Part shown: piece after piece, positions 19,881 through 29,150 of the stretch
How the letters are laid out: each line of letters begins with the position of its first letter
How positions within the stretch are numbered: the stretch's first letter is position 1
Assembly: GCA_903830985.1 (NCBI GenBank)
Contig: CAIKVZ010000326.1
Coordinates: 1-41,162 of the forward strand
From: an uncultured beta proteobacterium
Lineage (GTDB): Bacteria > Pseudomonadota > Gammaproteobacteria > Burkholderiales > Burkholderiaceae_C
DNA: 41,162 nt
Reading direction: 5' to 3'
Notes under the pieces: model-generated
Database searches by the model: none
What the model was told of the DNA's origin: nothing
What the model saw: the letters and a program-made list of their open reading frames with translations, nothing else
Program-made: the position numbers and the translations under genes

Positions 19881-21344
19881 TCAGGGCTGGGACGACGCAG
19901 GTGCGTCGCGCAGTCGCCAGGCGGCCAGCAGTGCCAGCGAACACAGCGCGGCCAGCATGGCAAAAACCTCATCAAAGGCGGCCAGCCGTTCAGGGCTGCT
20001 GGCCAGTCGCGTGAGGGAGTCCCCATGCGCGGTGAGCCGCCACTCGAGCACGATGCCGCACAGGCTCACGCCAATGGCACCACCCAGCATGCGCACGAAA
20101 TTGATGGCACTTGCGCCTTGAGCGATCTGGTGCTGGTGCAGGCCGCGCATGGAACCCAGGTTGAGCGAGGGCAGGATGAAGCCCAGACCGATGCGCCCCA
20201 GAACCGCCCACAGCACCAGTACCCAGAGCGCCGTCCCCAGGGACACGGTCAGCATCAGTGCAAAGGACAGGGCCAGCAGGCACAGCCCCGTGCTGACCAG
20301 CAGATAGGTGGGGTGACGGTCCGCCATGCGACCCACCATTGCAATCGTTCCTGCCAACACCAGTCCGGCGGGCAACAGGATGCTGCCGACATGCGATGGC
20401 GAAAGGCCCAACGCCAACTGCAAGTACACGGGCAGCAGATAGGTGGACCCGAACAATGCTGTGCCGTAAATGAAAGCCACGATCGAGCCCATGGCAAAGG
20501 GCCTGTGGCCAAAAAGTCCCAGATTCATCAGTGGTTCGCGGCCGGTACGCGACATGCGGCGCTGCCACCAGACAAAGACCATCAGCGCCGCCACGGCCGC
20601 TGCCAACAACAGCGCCGCCTGCGCCATTGCGGCCTCATGCAAGGCCACCATGCCGTTGAGCAGGCACAGCGTACCCACGGCGCCGAGCAGCAGGCCGCGC
20701 CAGTCCAGGGAATTGCCCTGGGCGTTGGCGGCGATCCCGCCGGGCGCCGTGACGGGCACATAACGCTGCGCCAGCCACAGAGAGGCCAGGCAAAAGGGAA
20801 CGACCATGAAGAAGATGGAGCGCCAGCCGAACAGGTCCACCAGTACGCCGCCCACGCTGGGGCCGATGGCCGGCGCCAGCACCACACCCATGCCGAAGAT
20901 GCCGCTGGCGCGTCCCTGCTCGTCCGGCGCAAAGGCGCGCATGATGATGATCACGGGAATAGGCTGCACCACACCGGCGGCCAGACCCTCGGCTACGCGC
21001 GCCGCCAGCAGCAGGGCAAAGTCGTTGGAGAAGCCGCCCACCAGTCCGCCGAGCAGCAGCAACAACATGGTTCCCACGTAGGTGCGGCGGTAGCCGTAGC
21101 GTCCCAACAGCCAGGGCGTGGTCAGCATGGACACCGTCATGGCCACCATGAAACCCGAAGTGACCCATTGCGCGCGCCCCTGGCCCAAAACGAAATGCCG
21201 GCTCATGTCGGGAATGGCGACGTTCACGATGGTCGAAGACATGATGGACGCCATGGTCCCGACCATCACCGACAGCAGCAGCAACCAGCGATGGCGCGGC
21301 CCGTAGCGGGCGCGCATTTCTTCCAGGGTGGACGGATGCTTCAT
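19881..21344 (-). CDS. MFS transporter, DHA2 (EmrB/QacA) family
   Basis: The 487-residue inner-membrane protein has about 14 predicted helices, as in proton-driven multidrug exporters of the DHA2 family. Family motifs are STIVNVAIPDM in helix 1 (motif D1-like), WVTSGFMVAMTVSMLTTPWLLGR, a loop RYGYRRTY, and GPSVGGVLVDLFGWRSIF (motif C). The start ATG at 21344 (MKHPSTLEEMRARYG) is chosen; a longer upstream reading is not supported. No MFP partner (EmrA) or TetR/MarR regulator is adjacent, so the exported compound is unknown. It is divergent from the amino-acid ABC operon across 145 bases. Confidence 0.9.
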   Translation of the reverse strand: MKHPSTLEEMRARYGPRHRWLLLLSVMVGTMASIMSSTIVNVAIPDMSRHFVLGQGRAQWVTSGFMVAMTVSMLTTPWLLGRYGYRRTYVGTMLLLLLGGLVGGFSNDFALLLAARVAEGLAAGVVQPIPVIIIMRAFAPDEQGRASGIFGMGVVLAPAIGPSVGGVLVDLFGWRSIFFMVVPFCLASLWLAQRYVPVTAPGGIAANAQGNSLDWRGLLLGAVGTLCLLNGMVALHEAAMAQAALLLAAAVAALMVFVWWQRRMSRTGREPLMNLGLFGHRPFAMGSIVAFIYGTALFGSTYLLPVYLQLALGLSPSHVGSILLPAGLVLAGTIAMVGRMADRHPTYLLVSTGLCLLALSFALMLTVSLGTALWVLVLWAVLGRIGLGFILPSLNLGSMRGLHQHQIAQGASAINFVRMLGGAIGVSLCGIVLEWRLTAHGDSLTRLASSPERLAAFDEVFAMLAALCSLALLAAWRLRDAPASSQP

Positions 21345-21489
21345 GGATGGGCGATTATTCACGTTTGTCTGGCGGCTCCAATGACCGGCGGAATGCAGCC
21401 TGCGCAGTCCGAGGGTTACCATTGGCCCGCTCCGGCGCATCTGCGCGCAAGCCGCACCATCAATACAACAGCATCCCCAGGACCGCACC
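21345..21489. other. Divergent intergenic region, MFS exporter / amino-acid ABC operon
   Basis: 145 bases between divergent starts. A TGAATAAT-like AT-rich segment near 21353-21361 (minus strand) may be the -10 area of the exporter gene. I see no clear operator, riboswitch or small gene. Confidence 0.3.
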
Positions 21490-22257
21490 ATGAACCTTCT
21501 GCACAAACTACTGGCTTCAGCCAGCCTGCTCGCACTCGCCCTTGGCAGCGTCCACGCCCAGAACCGCGAACTGGTCGTGGGCTCCAGCGCCACCTACCGC
21601 CCCTTCGCCTACGAGAACCCGACCAAGGAAATCGTCGGCTACGACGTGGACATCATCAAGGCCGTGGCGCAAAAGGCCGGCCTGCAGATCAAGGTCGTGA
21701 ACACGCCCTGGACCGGAATCTTTGCCGCGCTGAACAACGGCGACGTGGACCTGGTGATTTCCGGCGTGACCATCAACGACAAACGCAAACAGTCCTACGA
21801 CTTCACCATCCCCTACTTCGAGGCACGCCAGCTCATCGCCGTGCACAAGGACAGCACAGCCAAGAGCCTGAAGGACCTGGCCGGCAAGAAGATCGGCGTC
21901 GTCACGGGCAGCACCGGCGACGACACGGCCTCGCGCGAATTCGGCAAGACCAACCCCGACATCCGCCGCTTCGAGAGCACGCCCGTGGTGATCTCCGAAC
22001 TGGCCAACAGCGGCGTTGACGCAGCCATCGGCGACAACGGCGTGATCGCCTTTCGCGCGCAGGAGCACAAGCAACTCAAGACCGTGAGCGACCCGGCCTT
22101 CCCCAAGGAATATTTCGGCATCGTCGTGAAGCAGGGCAACAAGGCGCTGCTGGACAAGCTCAACGCCGGACTCGTGGCCATCAAGGCCGACGGCAGCTAC
22201 GCGCAGATCTACAAGAAGTGGTTCCAGGCCGAGGCTCCAACGCTGCCCGCGCAGTAA
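21490..22257 (+). CDS. Polar amino-acid ABC transporter, periplasmic substrate-binding protein
   Basis: The 255-residue protein has a Sec signal peptide (about 1-23, ending VHAQ) followed by a family 3 extracellular solute-binding domain. Recognisable segments are VGSSATYRPFAYENP, GYDVDIIKAVAQKAG, WTGIFAALNNGDVDLVISGVTI (ligand cleft) and DFTIPYFEA. KDLAGKKIGVVTGSTGDD, with a conserved Thr/Gly pocket, and KGNKALLDKLN-type C-terminal helices follow. Such proteins bind Gln, His, Arg, cystine or similar ligands; the ligand here is not assignable. It is the first gene of a complete three-gene importer. Confidence 0.93.
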   Translation: MNLLHKLLASASLLALALGSVHAQNRELVVGSSATYRPFAYENPTKEIVGYDVDIIKAVAQKAGLQIKVVNTPWTGIFAALNNGDVDLVISGVTINDKRKQSYDFTIPYFEARQLIAVHKDSTAKSLKDLAGKKIGVVTGSTGDDTASREFGKTNPDIRRFESTPVVISELANSGVDAAIGDNGVIAFRAQEHKQLKTVSDPAFPKEYFGIVVKQGNKALLDKLNAGLVAIKADGSYAQIYKKWFQAEAPTLPAQ

Positions 22258-22276
22258 GCGAGCGCATTCCTGATCC

Positions 22277-23044
22277 ATGGAGCAATTGCTCTGGTTCGGC
22301 TGGTTTCGCGCCGACATCATTGCGGAATACGCCGTGCTGTTCTGGCGCGGCCTGCAGATGACCGTGCTGGTGACGATGATCTGCATCGTGCAGGGCACGG
22401 CGCTGGGCCTGGCCATCGGCCTGGCGCGGCTGGCGCAAGCGCGGCATGCGCCGGCGCGGCAGCTTTGCCGCTACGCCCTGCGCTGGCCCGCCACGGTCTA
22501 CGTCAGCTTCTTTCGCGGCACGCCGCTGTTTGTGCAGATACTGCTGATCCACTTTGCCGTGCTGCCCTTGTTCATCAACCCGAACGACGGCCTGCTGATC
22601 TCGGGCGAGACGGCACGCAACCTCAAGCAGAACTACGGCGCCTTCCTGTCGGGCGTGATCGCGCTCACGCTGAATTCCGGCGCCTACATCTCGGAGATCT
22701 TTCGCGCCGGCATTCAGTCGATCGACCGTGGCCAGGTCGAGGCCTCGCGCTCTCTCGGCCTGTCCTACCCGCGCACCCTGTTCCACATCGTCCTGCCCCA
22801 GGCCTTTCGGCGCATGCTGCCGCCACTGGGCAACAACGCCATCTCGCTGCTCAAGGACTCGTCGCTGATCTCGGCCATCGGCCTGGCCGAACTGGCCTAC
22901 GCCGCGCGCACGGTGGCTGGCGCCTATTCGCGCTACTGGGAGCCCTACCTGACGATTTCGCTGATGTACTGGTTCCTGACGCTGGGCCTGGCCTGGGGCG
23001 TGAAAAAACTGGAGGCACGCTATGGACGAGGTGATTCGCGTTGA
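22277..23044 (+). CDS. Polar amino-acid ABC transporter, permease
   Basis: The 255-residue inner-membrane protein is a HisM/GlnP-type permease. [31 protein letters not shown] is the typical first part, followed by [19 protein letters not shown]. The EAA-like loop is [35 protein letters not shown], then [17 protein letters not shown]. It is the only permease gene, so the channel is probably a homodimer. It is 19 bases downstream of the binding protein and overlaps the ATPase gene by 23 bases, suggesting coupled translation. Confidence 0.93.
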   Translation: MEQLLWFGWFRADIIAEYAVLFWRGLQMTVLVTMICIVQGTALGLAIGLARLAQARHAPARQLCRYALRWPATVYVSFFRGTPLFVQILLIHFAVLPLFINPNDGLLISGETARNLKQNYGAFLSGVIALTLNSGAYISEIFRAGIQSIDRGQVEASRSLGLSYPRTLFHIVLPQAFRRMLPPLGNNAISLLKDSSLISAIGLAELAYAARTVAGAYSRYWEPYLTISLMYWFLTLGLAWGVKKLEARYGRGDSR

Positions 23045-23753
23045 GAGACTGACCAAGCGCTTCGGCGATCTGGCCGTGCTGCGCGGCATCGACTGCGTGG
23101 TGCGCGCCTCGGAAGTGGTGTGCGTGATCGGCCCTTCGGGGTCGGGCAAGAGCACCTTTTTGCGCTGCCTCAACGGCCTGGAAGACGCGTCGGGCGGACG
23201 CGTGCTGGTGCGCGGCGTGTCGGTGCACGAAGCCAAAACCGATGTCGACGCCCTGCGCGCCGAGATCGGCATGGTGTTCCAGCGCTTCAACCTGTTCCCG
23301 CACAAGACGGTGCTGGAGAACATCACTCTGGCACCCTGCAAGGTGCGTGGTCTCACGCCAAAGCAGGCCCATGCAAGAGCCCACGAACTGCTGCTCAAGG
23401 TGGGTCTGCTCGACAAGATCGACGCCTACCCGAACCAGTTGTCGGGCGGCCAGCAGCAGCGCGTGGCCATTGCCCGCGCCCTGGCCATGCAACCCAGCAT
23501 CATGCTGTTCGACGAGCCCACCTCGTCGCTGGACCCTGAAATGGTGGGAGAAGTCCTGGCGGTGATGCAGTCCCTGGCGGAGGAAGGCATGACCATGGTG
23601 GTGGTGACGCACGAAATGGGCTTTGCCCGTCAGGTGGCCGACCGCGTGCTGTTCCTCGACGATGGCCTGATGGTGGAAGAAGGAACACCGGCCCAGCTAT
23701 TTGACAGCCCGAAGGAAGAACGCACACGCCGCTTCCTGAGCAAGGTGCTGTAG
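23022..23753 (+). CDS. Polar amino-acid ABC transporter, ATP-binding protein (GlnQ/HisP type)
   Basis: The 243-residue ATPase has Walker A GPSGSGKS (about 37-44), [12 protein letters not shown]-loop [18 protein letters not shown] (a hallmark of polar amino-acid importers), signature LSGGQQQR, Walker [17 protein letters not shown] and H-loop [19 protein letters not shown]. The ATG at 23022 lies within the permease gene, 23 bases before its stop, and [15 protein letters not shown] is a normal N-terminus. It completes the three-component importer; no regulator is adjacent. Confidence 0.95.
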   Translation: MDEVIRVERLTKRFGDLAVLRGIDCVVRASEVVCVIGPSGSGKSTFLRCLNGLEDASGGRVLVRGVSVHEAKTDVDALRAEIGMVFQRFNLFPHKTVLENITLAPCKVRGLTPKQAHARAHELLLKVGLLDKIDAYPNQLSGGQQQRVAIARALAMQPSIMLFDEPTSSLDPEMVGEVLAVMQSLAEEGMTMVVVTHEMGFARQVADRVLFLDDGLMVEEGTPAQLFDSPKEERTRRFLSKVL

Positions 23754-23813
23754 GCAGCGCGCACCCTCAACACCCGACTCACGTCTTCGCGAAGATTCCA
23801 GGTAAAGACAACG

Positions 23814-23861
23814 TTGTCAGCGCCCAACACCTGTTGAAGGTGTTAAAAGCTGAACTGACAA
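23814..23861. repeat. Nested inverted repeat between ABC operon and chemoreceptor
   Basis: Outer arms TTGTCAG (23814-23820) and CTGACAA (23855-23861) enclose inner arms AACACC (23826-23831) and GGTGTT (23839-23844). There is no T run, so it is not a classical terminator. It lies 97 bases before the chemoreceptor ATG and could be a regulator site or RNA structure. Confidence 0.4.
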
Positions 23862-23957
23862 ACCAGCCCTCTGGTCCTATCCCGCTCTCAAGCTCGGCGA
23901 CGACCGGCGCGACCGGCCCCTGCCTGCGCCAACAACCCATCCGGAAGAAATCCCAGA

Positions 23958-26909
23958 ATGAAGCAACTGACATCCTGGTGGCAACGCACCAGCCTGGGAA
24001 GCAAACTTGCCCTGAGCAACTTTGCGCTGGTCATCACCGTGCTGGCATTGAGCGTGCTCGCCATCGGCTATTCCGTGGCGCAGATCATCGAGGCGCGAAC
24101 CAGCGCCGAGGTTGACGACAAGACAAAGATGCTGAGCGCGCTCATTGAAGGCGCAGATCGTGATTTGCGGCTGCGCACGGCAGCGCTGGCCAAGTCCTTC
24201 CAGGCCAATCTGGCGGGCCGGATGGAGCTCATCCCTGCCAGCACGGACATCCAGGGTACGGCCACGCCCACCCTGAAGCTGGAAGGAATAACCGTCAACC
24301 TGGACTTCCCCGTCGTCGACCGGTTCACCGCCATGACGGGCGCTGTGGCCACCGTTTTTGCCAAGACAGGCGATGACTTTGTACGCATCAACACCTCGCT
24401 GAAGAACGCCAAAGGCGAGCGGGCTGTGGGCACGCTGCTCGATCGAGCCCACCCGGGCTACAAGGCCGCACTCGAGGGCGCAAGCTATGTCGGACTGGCC
24501 ACGCTCTTCGGCCGCCAGTACATGACGCAGTACGACGCCATCCGTGACGCACAGGGCAAGGTCATCGGCCTGAGTTTTGTCGGGCTCGATTTTTCCGATT
24601 ACCTGTTGGCGCTCAAGGAAACCATACGCGGGCTCAAGATCGGCCAGAGCGGCTATTTCTATGTGCTGGACGCCAAGCCAGGGGAAAGCTACGGCAAGTT
24701 GATCGTGCACCCGTCGCTTGAGGGAAAGAGCATGCTGGCGTCCAAGGACGCAGGCGGGCGCGAGTTCATCAAGGACATGCTTGAACAGAAGAACGGCCTC
24801 ATCCGCTATCCCTGGATCAACAAGGAGCTCGGCGAGACCAGCCCGCGTGACAAGCTGGTCGCCTTCAACTACCTGAAGAACTGGAACTGGGTCGTCGCCG
24901 GCGGCATCTACGCGGATGAATACACCGCCGAGATAAGCCGACTGCGCAACATCTTCGCACTGGTTGGCATGGCAATCGTGCTGGTGATCGCCGGCGTCAT
25001 GCTGTTGCTGATACGGCGTATGGTGATACGGCCCATGGGGCTGGTCACCGACGCGGCCCAGCGCATTGCACAGGGCGACCTGTCGAGCGAACTCACGACC
25101 CGACGCGAGGATGAAATCGGGCAACTCACCAGCGCCATGGCCCACATGCAGGGCGTGCTGACGCAGTTCCAGCAGGCCCAGGGCGAACTGGCGCGCCAGC
25201 ATGAGCAAGGCATGATCGACCACGCCATGCCGGTACACGAGCTGCCCGGTGCCTACGGTGCCATGGCGCAAGCGGTGAACAGCGTCGTGCAATCGCACAT
25301 TGCCGACACCATGCATGTGGTGGATGTGGTGGGCGCCTATTCCGAGGGTCGACTCGACCAGTCCATGAAGCGCCTGCCGGGACAGAAGTTGCGCATTTGC
25401 GCTGCAGTCGACAAGGTGCAGGCTTCGCTCAAGGAGGCGGCCGAAGCGGCGCAAAGCAATCTGCGCATCCGCATGGCGCTGGACAGCCTGCCTGAATGCG
25501 TCACCATCTCCAACGCCGATGCCCAATTCGTGCACGCCACGCCAGCCGCGAAAAACCTGTTGCAGTTGTTTGGCGGCGTCGGTTTTGACGCAGACAAATT
25601 TCACGGCAAAAAGCTCGCCAGCCTGTTCCGCGATCCCGATACGGAGAATCGCTTCGACCAGGCCGTGCGCACCGGCGAAACCGTGGATCTGGAGATCGCG
25701 GGACGGCAAATCCGGCTGCTGGCCAAACCCATCCTGAACGCCCAAGGTCAGAGCATTGGCCGCGTCACCCACTGGCTTGACCGCACGGCCGAAATCGCTT
25801 CAGAAAAAGACATTGCCGCCATGGTGCAAGCGGCCTCCAAGGGCGAGTTCAGCCAACGCCTGGACCTGAGCGGCAAGACCGGCTTTTTTGCCACGCTCTT
25901 TGCCGGCATGAACCAGTTGATGCAGACCAGCGAGCAGGGGCTCAATGACGTGGCCCGGGTGCTGGTGGCCTTCGCCCAGGGCGACCTGACGGCCCGCGTC
26001 GAGCGCGACTACCAGGGACTCTTTGGCCGGGTCAAGGACAACGCCAACAGCACAGCAGAGAACCTGACCCGCATCATGGGCGAGGTGCGTGCTGCGGCCG
26101 ATGCCCTGACCGGTGCGGCCAATCAGGTCAGCGCCACGGCGCAGTCGCTGTCGCAGTCAGCCAGCGAGCAGGCGGCCAGCGTGGAACAGACCACAACCTC
26201 CATCGATGTCATGTCGGCATCGATCAGTCAGAACAGCGACAACGCCAGGATCACCGACGCCATGGCCACCCAGGCCAGCAAGGAAGCCATGGACGGTGGC
26301 AACGCGGTCGGGCAGACGGTGGCCGCCATGAAACAGATCGCCGCCACCATCGCCATCGTCAATGACATCGCCTACCAGACCAATCTTCTGGCGCTCAACG
26401 CCGCAATCGAAGCGGCACGCGCCGGAGAACACGGCAAGGGTTTTGCCGTGGTAGCCGCCGAAGTGCGCAAACTGGCGGAACGCAGCCAGCACGCCGCCAA
26501 GGAAATCGGCGACCTGGCGAGCAATTCCGTGGCCACCGCAGAGCGCGCAGGCAAACTCATTGAGAACATCGTTCCCGACATCCGCAAGACCTCCGAGTTG
26601 GTGCAGGAAATCGCCGCCGCCAGTGCCGAGCAGAGCGAGTCGGTGCGACAGATCGGCGGCGCCATGGGGCAACTCAGCCAGGCCACGCAGCAAAATGCCT
26701 CGGCATCGGAGGAACTGGCCGCGACCAGCGAGGAACTCTCGGGTCAAGCGGAGCAGTTGCAGCAGGCCGTGGCATTCTTCAAGACGGGAGACGAGGCGCG
26801 CCAAAGCAGCACTCGCCCGACCCAGGCGGCGGCACGCCTAGCACGCAGCGAAAAGCCGCGCCTGGCCGCGCCCGAGCGACGCACCGGGGCGAACTTCAAA
26901 CCCTATTGA
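23958..26909 (+). CDS. Methyl-accepting chemotaxis protein with Cache, HAMP and PAS-like domains
   Basis: The 983-residue protein is a large inner-membrane chemoreceptor. Helix 1 (about 13-36) and helix 2 (about 330-352) bracket a periplasmic Cache_3-Cache_2-like sensor with [20 protein letters not shown] and [24 protein letters not shown] domain follows (about 353-410), then a second HAMP/PAS-like cytoplasmic region ([23 protein letters not shown], about 510-535). The last ~270 residues are the signalling hairpin with the conserved tip [20 protein letters not shown] and [20 protein letters not shown]. It ends without an NWETF-like CheR-tether pentapeptide. It is an orphan receptor: no che genes are in the window. 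The ligand is unknown; Cache domains commonly sense small carboxylates or amino acids. Confidence 0.93.
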   Translation: MKQLTSWWQRTSLGSKLALSNFALVITVLALSVLAIGYSVAQIIEARTSAEVDDKTKMLSALIEGADRDLRLRTAALAKSFQANLAGRMELIPASTDIQGTATPTLKLEGITVNLDFPVVDRFTAMTGAVATVFAKTGDDFVRINTSLKNAKGERAVGTLLDRAHPGYKAALEGASYVGLATLFGRQYMTQYDAIRDAQGKVIGLSFVGLDFSDYLLALKETIRGLKIGQSGYFYVLDAKPGESYGKLIVHPSLEGKSMLASKDAGGREFIKDMLEQKNGLIRYPWINKELGETSPRDKLVAFNYLKNWNWVVAGGIYADEYTAEISRLRNIFALVGMAIVLVIAGVMLLLIRRMVIRPMGLVTDAAQRIAQGDLSSELTTRREDEIGQLTSAMAHMQGVLTQFQQAQGELARQHEQGMIDHAMPVHELPGAYGAMAQAVNSVVQSHIADTMHVVDVVGAYSEGRLDQSMKRLPGQKLRICAAVDKVQASLKEAAEAAQSNLRIRMALDSLPECVTISNADAQFVHATPAAKNLLQLFGGVGFDADKFHGKKLASLFRDPDTENRFDQAVRTGETVDLEIAGRQIRLLAKPILNAQGQSIGRVTHWLDRTAEIASEKDIAAMVQAASKGEFSQRLDLSGKTGFFATLFAGMNQLMQTSEQGLNDVARVLVAFAQGDLTARVERDYQGLFGRVKDNANSTAENLTRIMGEVRAAADALTGAANQVSATAQSLSQSASEQAASVEQTTTSIDVMSASISQNSDNARITDAMATQASKEAMDGGNAVGQTVAAMKQIAATIAIVNDIAYQTNLLALNAAIEAARAGEHGKGFAVVAAEVRKLAERSQHAAKEIGDLASNSVATAERAGKLIENIVPDIRKTSELVQEIAAASAEQSESVRQIGGAMGQLSQATQQNASASEELAATSEELSGQAEQLQQAVAFFKTGDEARQSSTRPTQAAARLARSEKPRLAAPERRTGANFKPY

Positions 26910-26945
26910 GGCCCTTTCATCCAACTGCAACACGGCGCTGCGAGA

Positions 26946-28220
26946 ATGCCGGCCATGAACCTGCCCACCCGCTTTCTTGCCCTGGCCCTGGCCGCCCTGC
27001 TGTCGGCTTGCGCGCCGCTGGCGCCCCGGCCCGCTGCCACCGCTGCGCCCCTGGCGCACCCGGCACCGCTGATCCTCGTGTCCATCGACGGCTTCCGTCC
27101 CGACTACCTGCAACGCGGCGTGACGCCCGTGCTCAACGCGCTGGCCAGGCAAGGCGTGCTGGCCACGCAGGGCATGGTCCCGAGCTTTCCCAGCGTGACC
27201 TTCCCAAACCACTACACCCTGGTCACCGGTCTGGTGCCGGACCGCCACGGCATCGTGAACAACACCATGGCCGACCCGCTGATCCCGGACGTGCTGTTCA
27301 GCCTGGGCAACCGTGCGGCGCTGGCGGACCGGCGCTGGTGGGACGGTGCCACACCAATCTGGGTCAGCGTCGAGCAGCAGGGACTGAAGGCTGCAACCCT
27401 GTTCTGGCCCGGCTCCGAGACCGACATCCAGGGGGTGCGTCCTTCCGACTGGCGCGTCTACGACTCCAAGCTGCCGCCCGAGACAAGGGTCGACGAGGTG
27501 CTCGGCTGGCTGGACCGTCCGCGCGCAACACGGCCCGACTTCATCACCCTGTACTTCGAAACGGTGGACAGCGCCGGGCACCGCTCCGGCCCACAAGGCG
27601 AGGCCACAATGCAGGCCATGGCGCAGATCGACCAGGCCGTGGGACGACTGGTGGAGGGCCTGAAGGCGCGCGGACTGCTGGACCAGACCAATCTGCTCAT
27701 CGTCTCGGACCATGGCATGGCGCCGATCTCGGCCGAGCGCGTGGTGCTGCTCGACGACATGTTCGACACCACTTCAGTGGAGCGCTTTTCGGCCTACGGC
27801 CCGCTGCTCGGCTTCACGCCCCTGCCAGGGCGCGAAGCGGAAGTGAAGGAAAAACTGAGCCGCCCGCATGAACACGTGCAGTGCTGGCCCAAGGAACAGT
27901 TGCCGCAGCGCTTTGACTATGGCCAGAATCGCCGTGTGCCGCCCTTCGTCTGTTTGGCCGACATCGAATGGTCGCTGGCCACGCGCGAATCGCTGGCGCG
28001 CAATCCACCGGGCGGCGGCGCCCATGGTTTCGACCCGGCAGACCCGCAGATGGCAGCCCTGTTCATGGCGCACGGACCGGCGTTTCAGGGTGGCGCACGA
28101 TTGACCGAAGGTTTCAGCAACCTGGACGTCTACCCCTTGCTGGCGCGCCTGCTGGGCATCAAACCCCAGCCCCATCAGGGCCGCAGCGACACCTTTGACA
28201 AGGTGCTGACGCAGCACTGA
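26946..28220 (+). CDS. NPP-type phosphodiesterase/nucleotide pyrophosphatase, lipoprotein
   Basis: The 424-residue protein belongs to the alkaline-phosphatase superfamily, nucleotide pyrophosphatase/phosphodiesterase branch. A lipoprotein signal (LALAALLSAC, lipid Cys about 22) places it in the envelope. Metal and catalytic residues are visible: Asp48 in ILVSIDGFRPDYL, nucleophile Thr85 in FPSVTFPNHYTLVTG, Asp/His in ETVDSAGHRSGP, SDHGM, and a last His in GGGAHGFDP. The family hydrolyses nucleotides or phosphodiesters using two Zn ions; the true substrate is not known. ATGs at 26946 and 26955 are both plausible. It is followed by a strong terminator. Confidence 0.9.
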   Translation: MPAMNLPTRFLALALAALLSACAPLAPRPAATAAPLAHPAPLILVSIDGFRPDYLQRGVTPVLNALARQGVLATQGMVPSFPSVTFPNHYTLVTGLVPDRHGIVNNTMADPLIPDVLFSLGNRAALADRRWWDGATPIWVSVEQQGLKAATLFWPGSETDIQGVRPSDWRVYDSKLPPETRVDEVLGWLDRPRATRPDFITLYFETVDSAGHRSGPQGEATMQAMAQIDQAVGRLVEGLKARGLLDQTNLLIVSDHGMAPISAERVVLLDDMFDTTSVERFSAYGPLLGFTPLPGREAEVKEKLSRPHEHVQCWPKEQLPQRFDYGQNRRVPPFVCLADIEWSLATRESLARNPPGGGAHGFDPADPQMAALFMAHGPAFQGGARLTEGFSNLDVYPLLARLLGIKPQPHQGRSDTFDKVLTQH

Positions 28221-28241
28221 GCGCACTTCACTCTACAATTC

Positions 28242-28275
28242 AGACAGGCCTGCCGAGTGCAGGCCTGTCTTTTTT
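28242..28275 (+). terminator. Intrinsic terminator after the phosphodiesterase gene
   Basis: A 12-bp perfect stem (28242-28253 with 28259-28270, core ACAGGCCTGC/GCAGGCCTGT, 5-nt loop CGAGT) runs into six T. It lies only 26 bases before the next start codon, so it either ends the upstream message or attenuates the downstream one. Confidence 0.9.
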
Positions 28276-28276
28276 G

Positions 28277-28284
28277 CCCCCCCC
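28277..28284 (+). repeat. C8 homopolymer upstream of the creatininase-family gene
   Basis: Eight C between the terminator T run and the start codon at 28302. Confidence 0.85.
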
Positions 28285-28301
28285 TGAACGAACGGTTTGA
28301 C

Positions 28302-29117
28302 ATGCGGTTTTTTGTGCGTCCTGCGGTCTGGTTTTTCGCATGTCTTTTTGCGCTGCAGCCCGCGCTGGCGGCCGATGCGCCCATCAATCAGCTCGAGGAC
28401 CTGACCTGGACCGAAGTGCGCGAGCGCGTCGCAGCCGGCGCCACCACGGTGCTGATCCCGATCGGTGGGACCGAGCAGAACGGGCCCCACATGGTGCTGG
28501 GCAAACACAATGTGCGCGTGCGCTTCCTGGCCAGCGAGATCGCGCACAAGCTGGGCAATGCACTGGTCGCGCCCGTCATGGCGTATGTGCCCGAGGGCAG
28601 CATCCACCCGGCCGCGGCGCACATGCGCTTTGCCGGCACGATATCCATCTCCGAGGCCACCTTCGAAGCGATGTTGGAATCGACGGCACGCAGCTTCAAA
28701 CAGCACGGCTTTCGCGACGTGGTGTTCCTGGGAGACCATGGCGGCTACCAGAAGAGCGAGGAGCGCGTGGCCGCCAAGCTGAACCGCGAATGGGCGGCCG
28801 ACAAGAGCAGCCGCGTCCATGCCCTGCTCGAGTACTACCGCGTCACGCAAACCACCTTCGTGGCCAGCCTGCGCAGCGCCGGCTACAGCGACTACGAAAT
28901 CGGCACCCATGCCGGCCTGGCCGACACCTCGCTGGCCCTGGCCGTTGACAGGTCCCTGGTACGCGCCGCGGCCCTGGCCGACACGGCCCAGCAGTCCAAG
29001 CGCGATGGCGTCTACGGCGACCCGCACCGCGCCACGGCGCAGCTCGGCCAGCAGGGTCTTGCGCAAATCGTGCAAACTTCGGTCACGGCCATACAGGCAC
29101 TGACCCGCTCTCATTGA
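28302..29117 (+). CDS. Creatininase-family amidohydrolase, exported
   Basis: The 271-residue protein has a signal peptide (MRFFVRPAVWFFACLFALQPALA, cleaved about residue 23-24) and a creatininase-family domain. The motif IPIGGTEQNGPHMVLGKHN contains the Glu and His metal ligands; VPEGSIHPAAAHMRFAGTIS, VVFLGDHGGYQK and IGTHAGLADTSLAL carry the remaining conserved Asp/His/Glu positions. The family is mostly cytoplasmic (creatininase, MftE, ArfB), so the export signal is notable. The substrate is unknown; known members hydrolyse cyclic amides and related bonds. The ATG at 28302 was chosen because it begins the signal peptide. Confidence 0.88.
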   Translation: MRFFVRPAVWFFACLFALQPALAADAPINQLEDLTWTEVRERVAAGATTVLIPIGGTEQNGPHMVLGKHNVRVRFLASEIAHKLGNALVAPVMAYVPEGSIHPAAAHMRFAGTISISEATFEAMLESTARSFKQHGFRDVVFLGDHGGYQKSEERVAAKLNREWAADKSSRVHALLEYYRVTQTTFVASLRSAGYSDYEIGTHAGLADTSLALAVDRSLVRAAALADTAQQSKRDGVYGDPHRATAQLGQQGLAQIVQTSVTAIQALTRSH

Positions 29118-29150
29118 CCGCCTGTTCATTACCTTGCATCCAATCGACCC

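Noticed and set aside
20025-22019. 664-codon plus-strand open frame over the MFS gene
   Set aside because: His/Gln-rich shadow of the minus-strand MFS transporter; no known domain.
23877-25772. 631-codon minus-strand open frame opposite the chemoreceptor
   Set aside because: No domain, composition typical of an antisense shadow; the plus-strand chemoreceptor has full family motifs.
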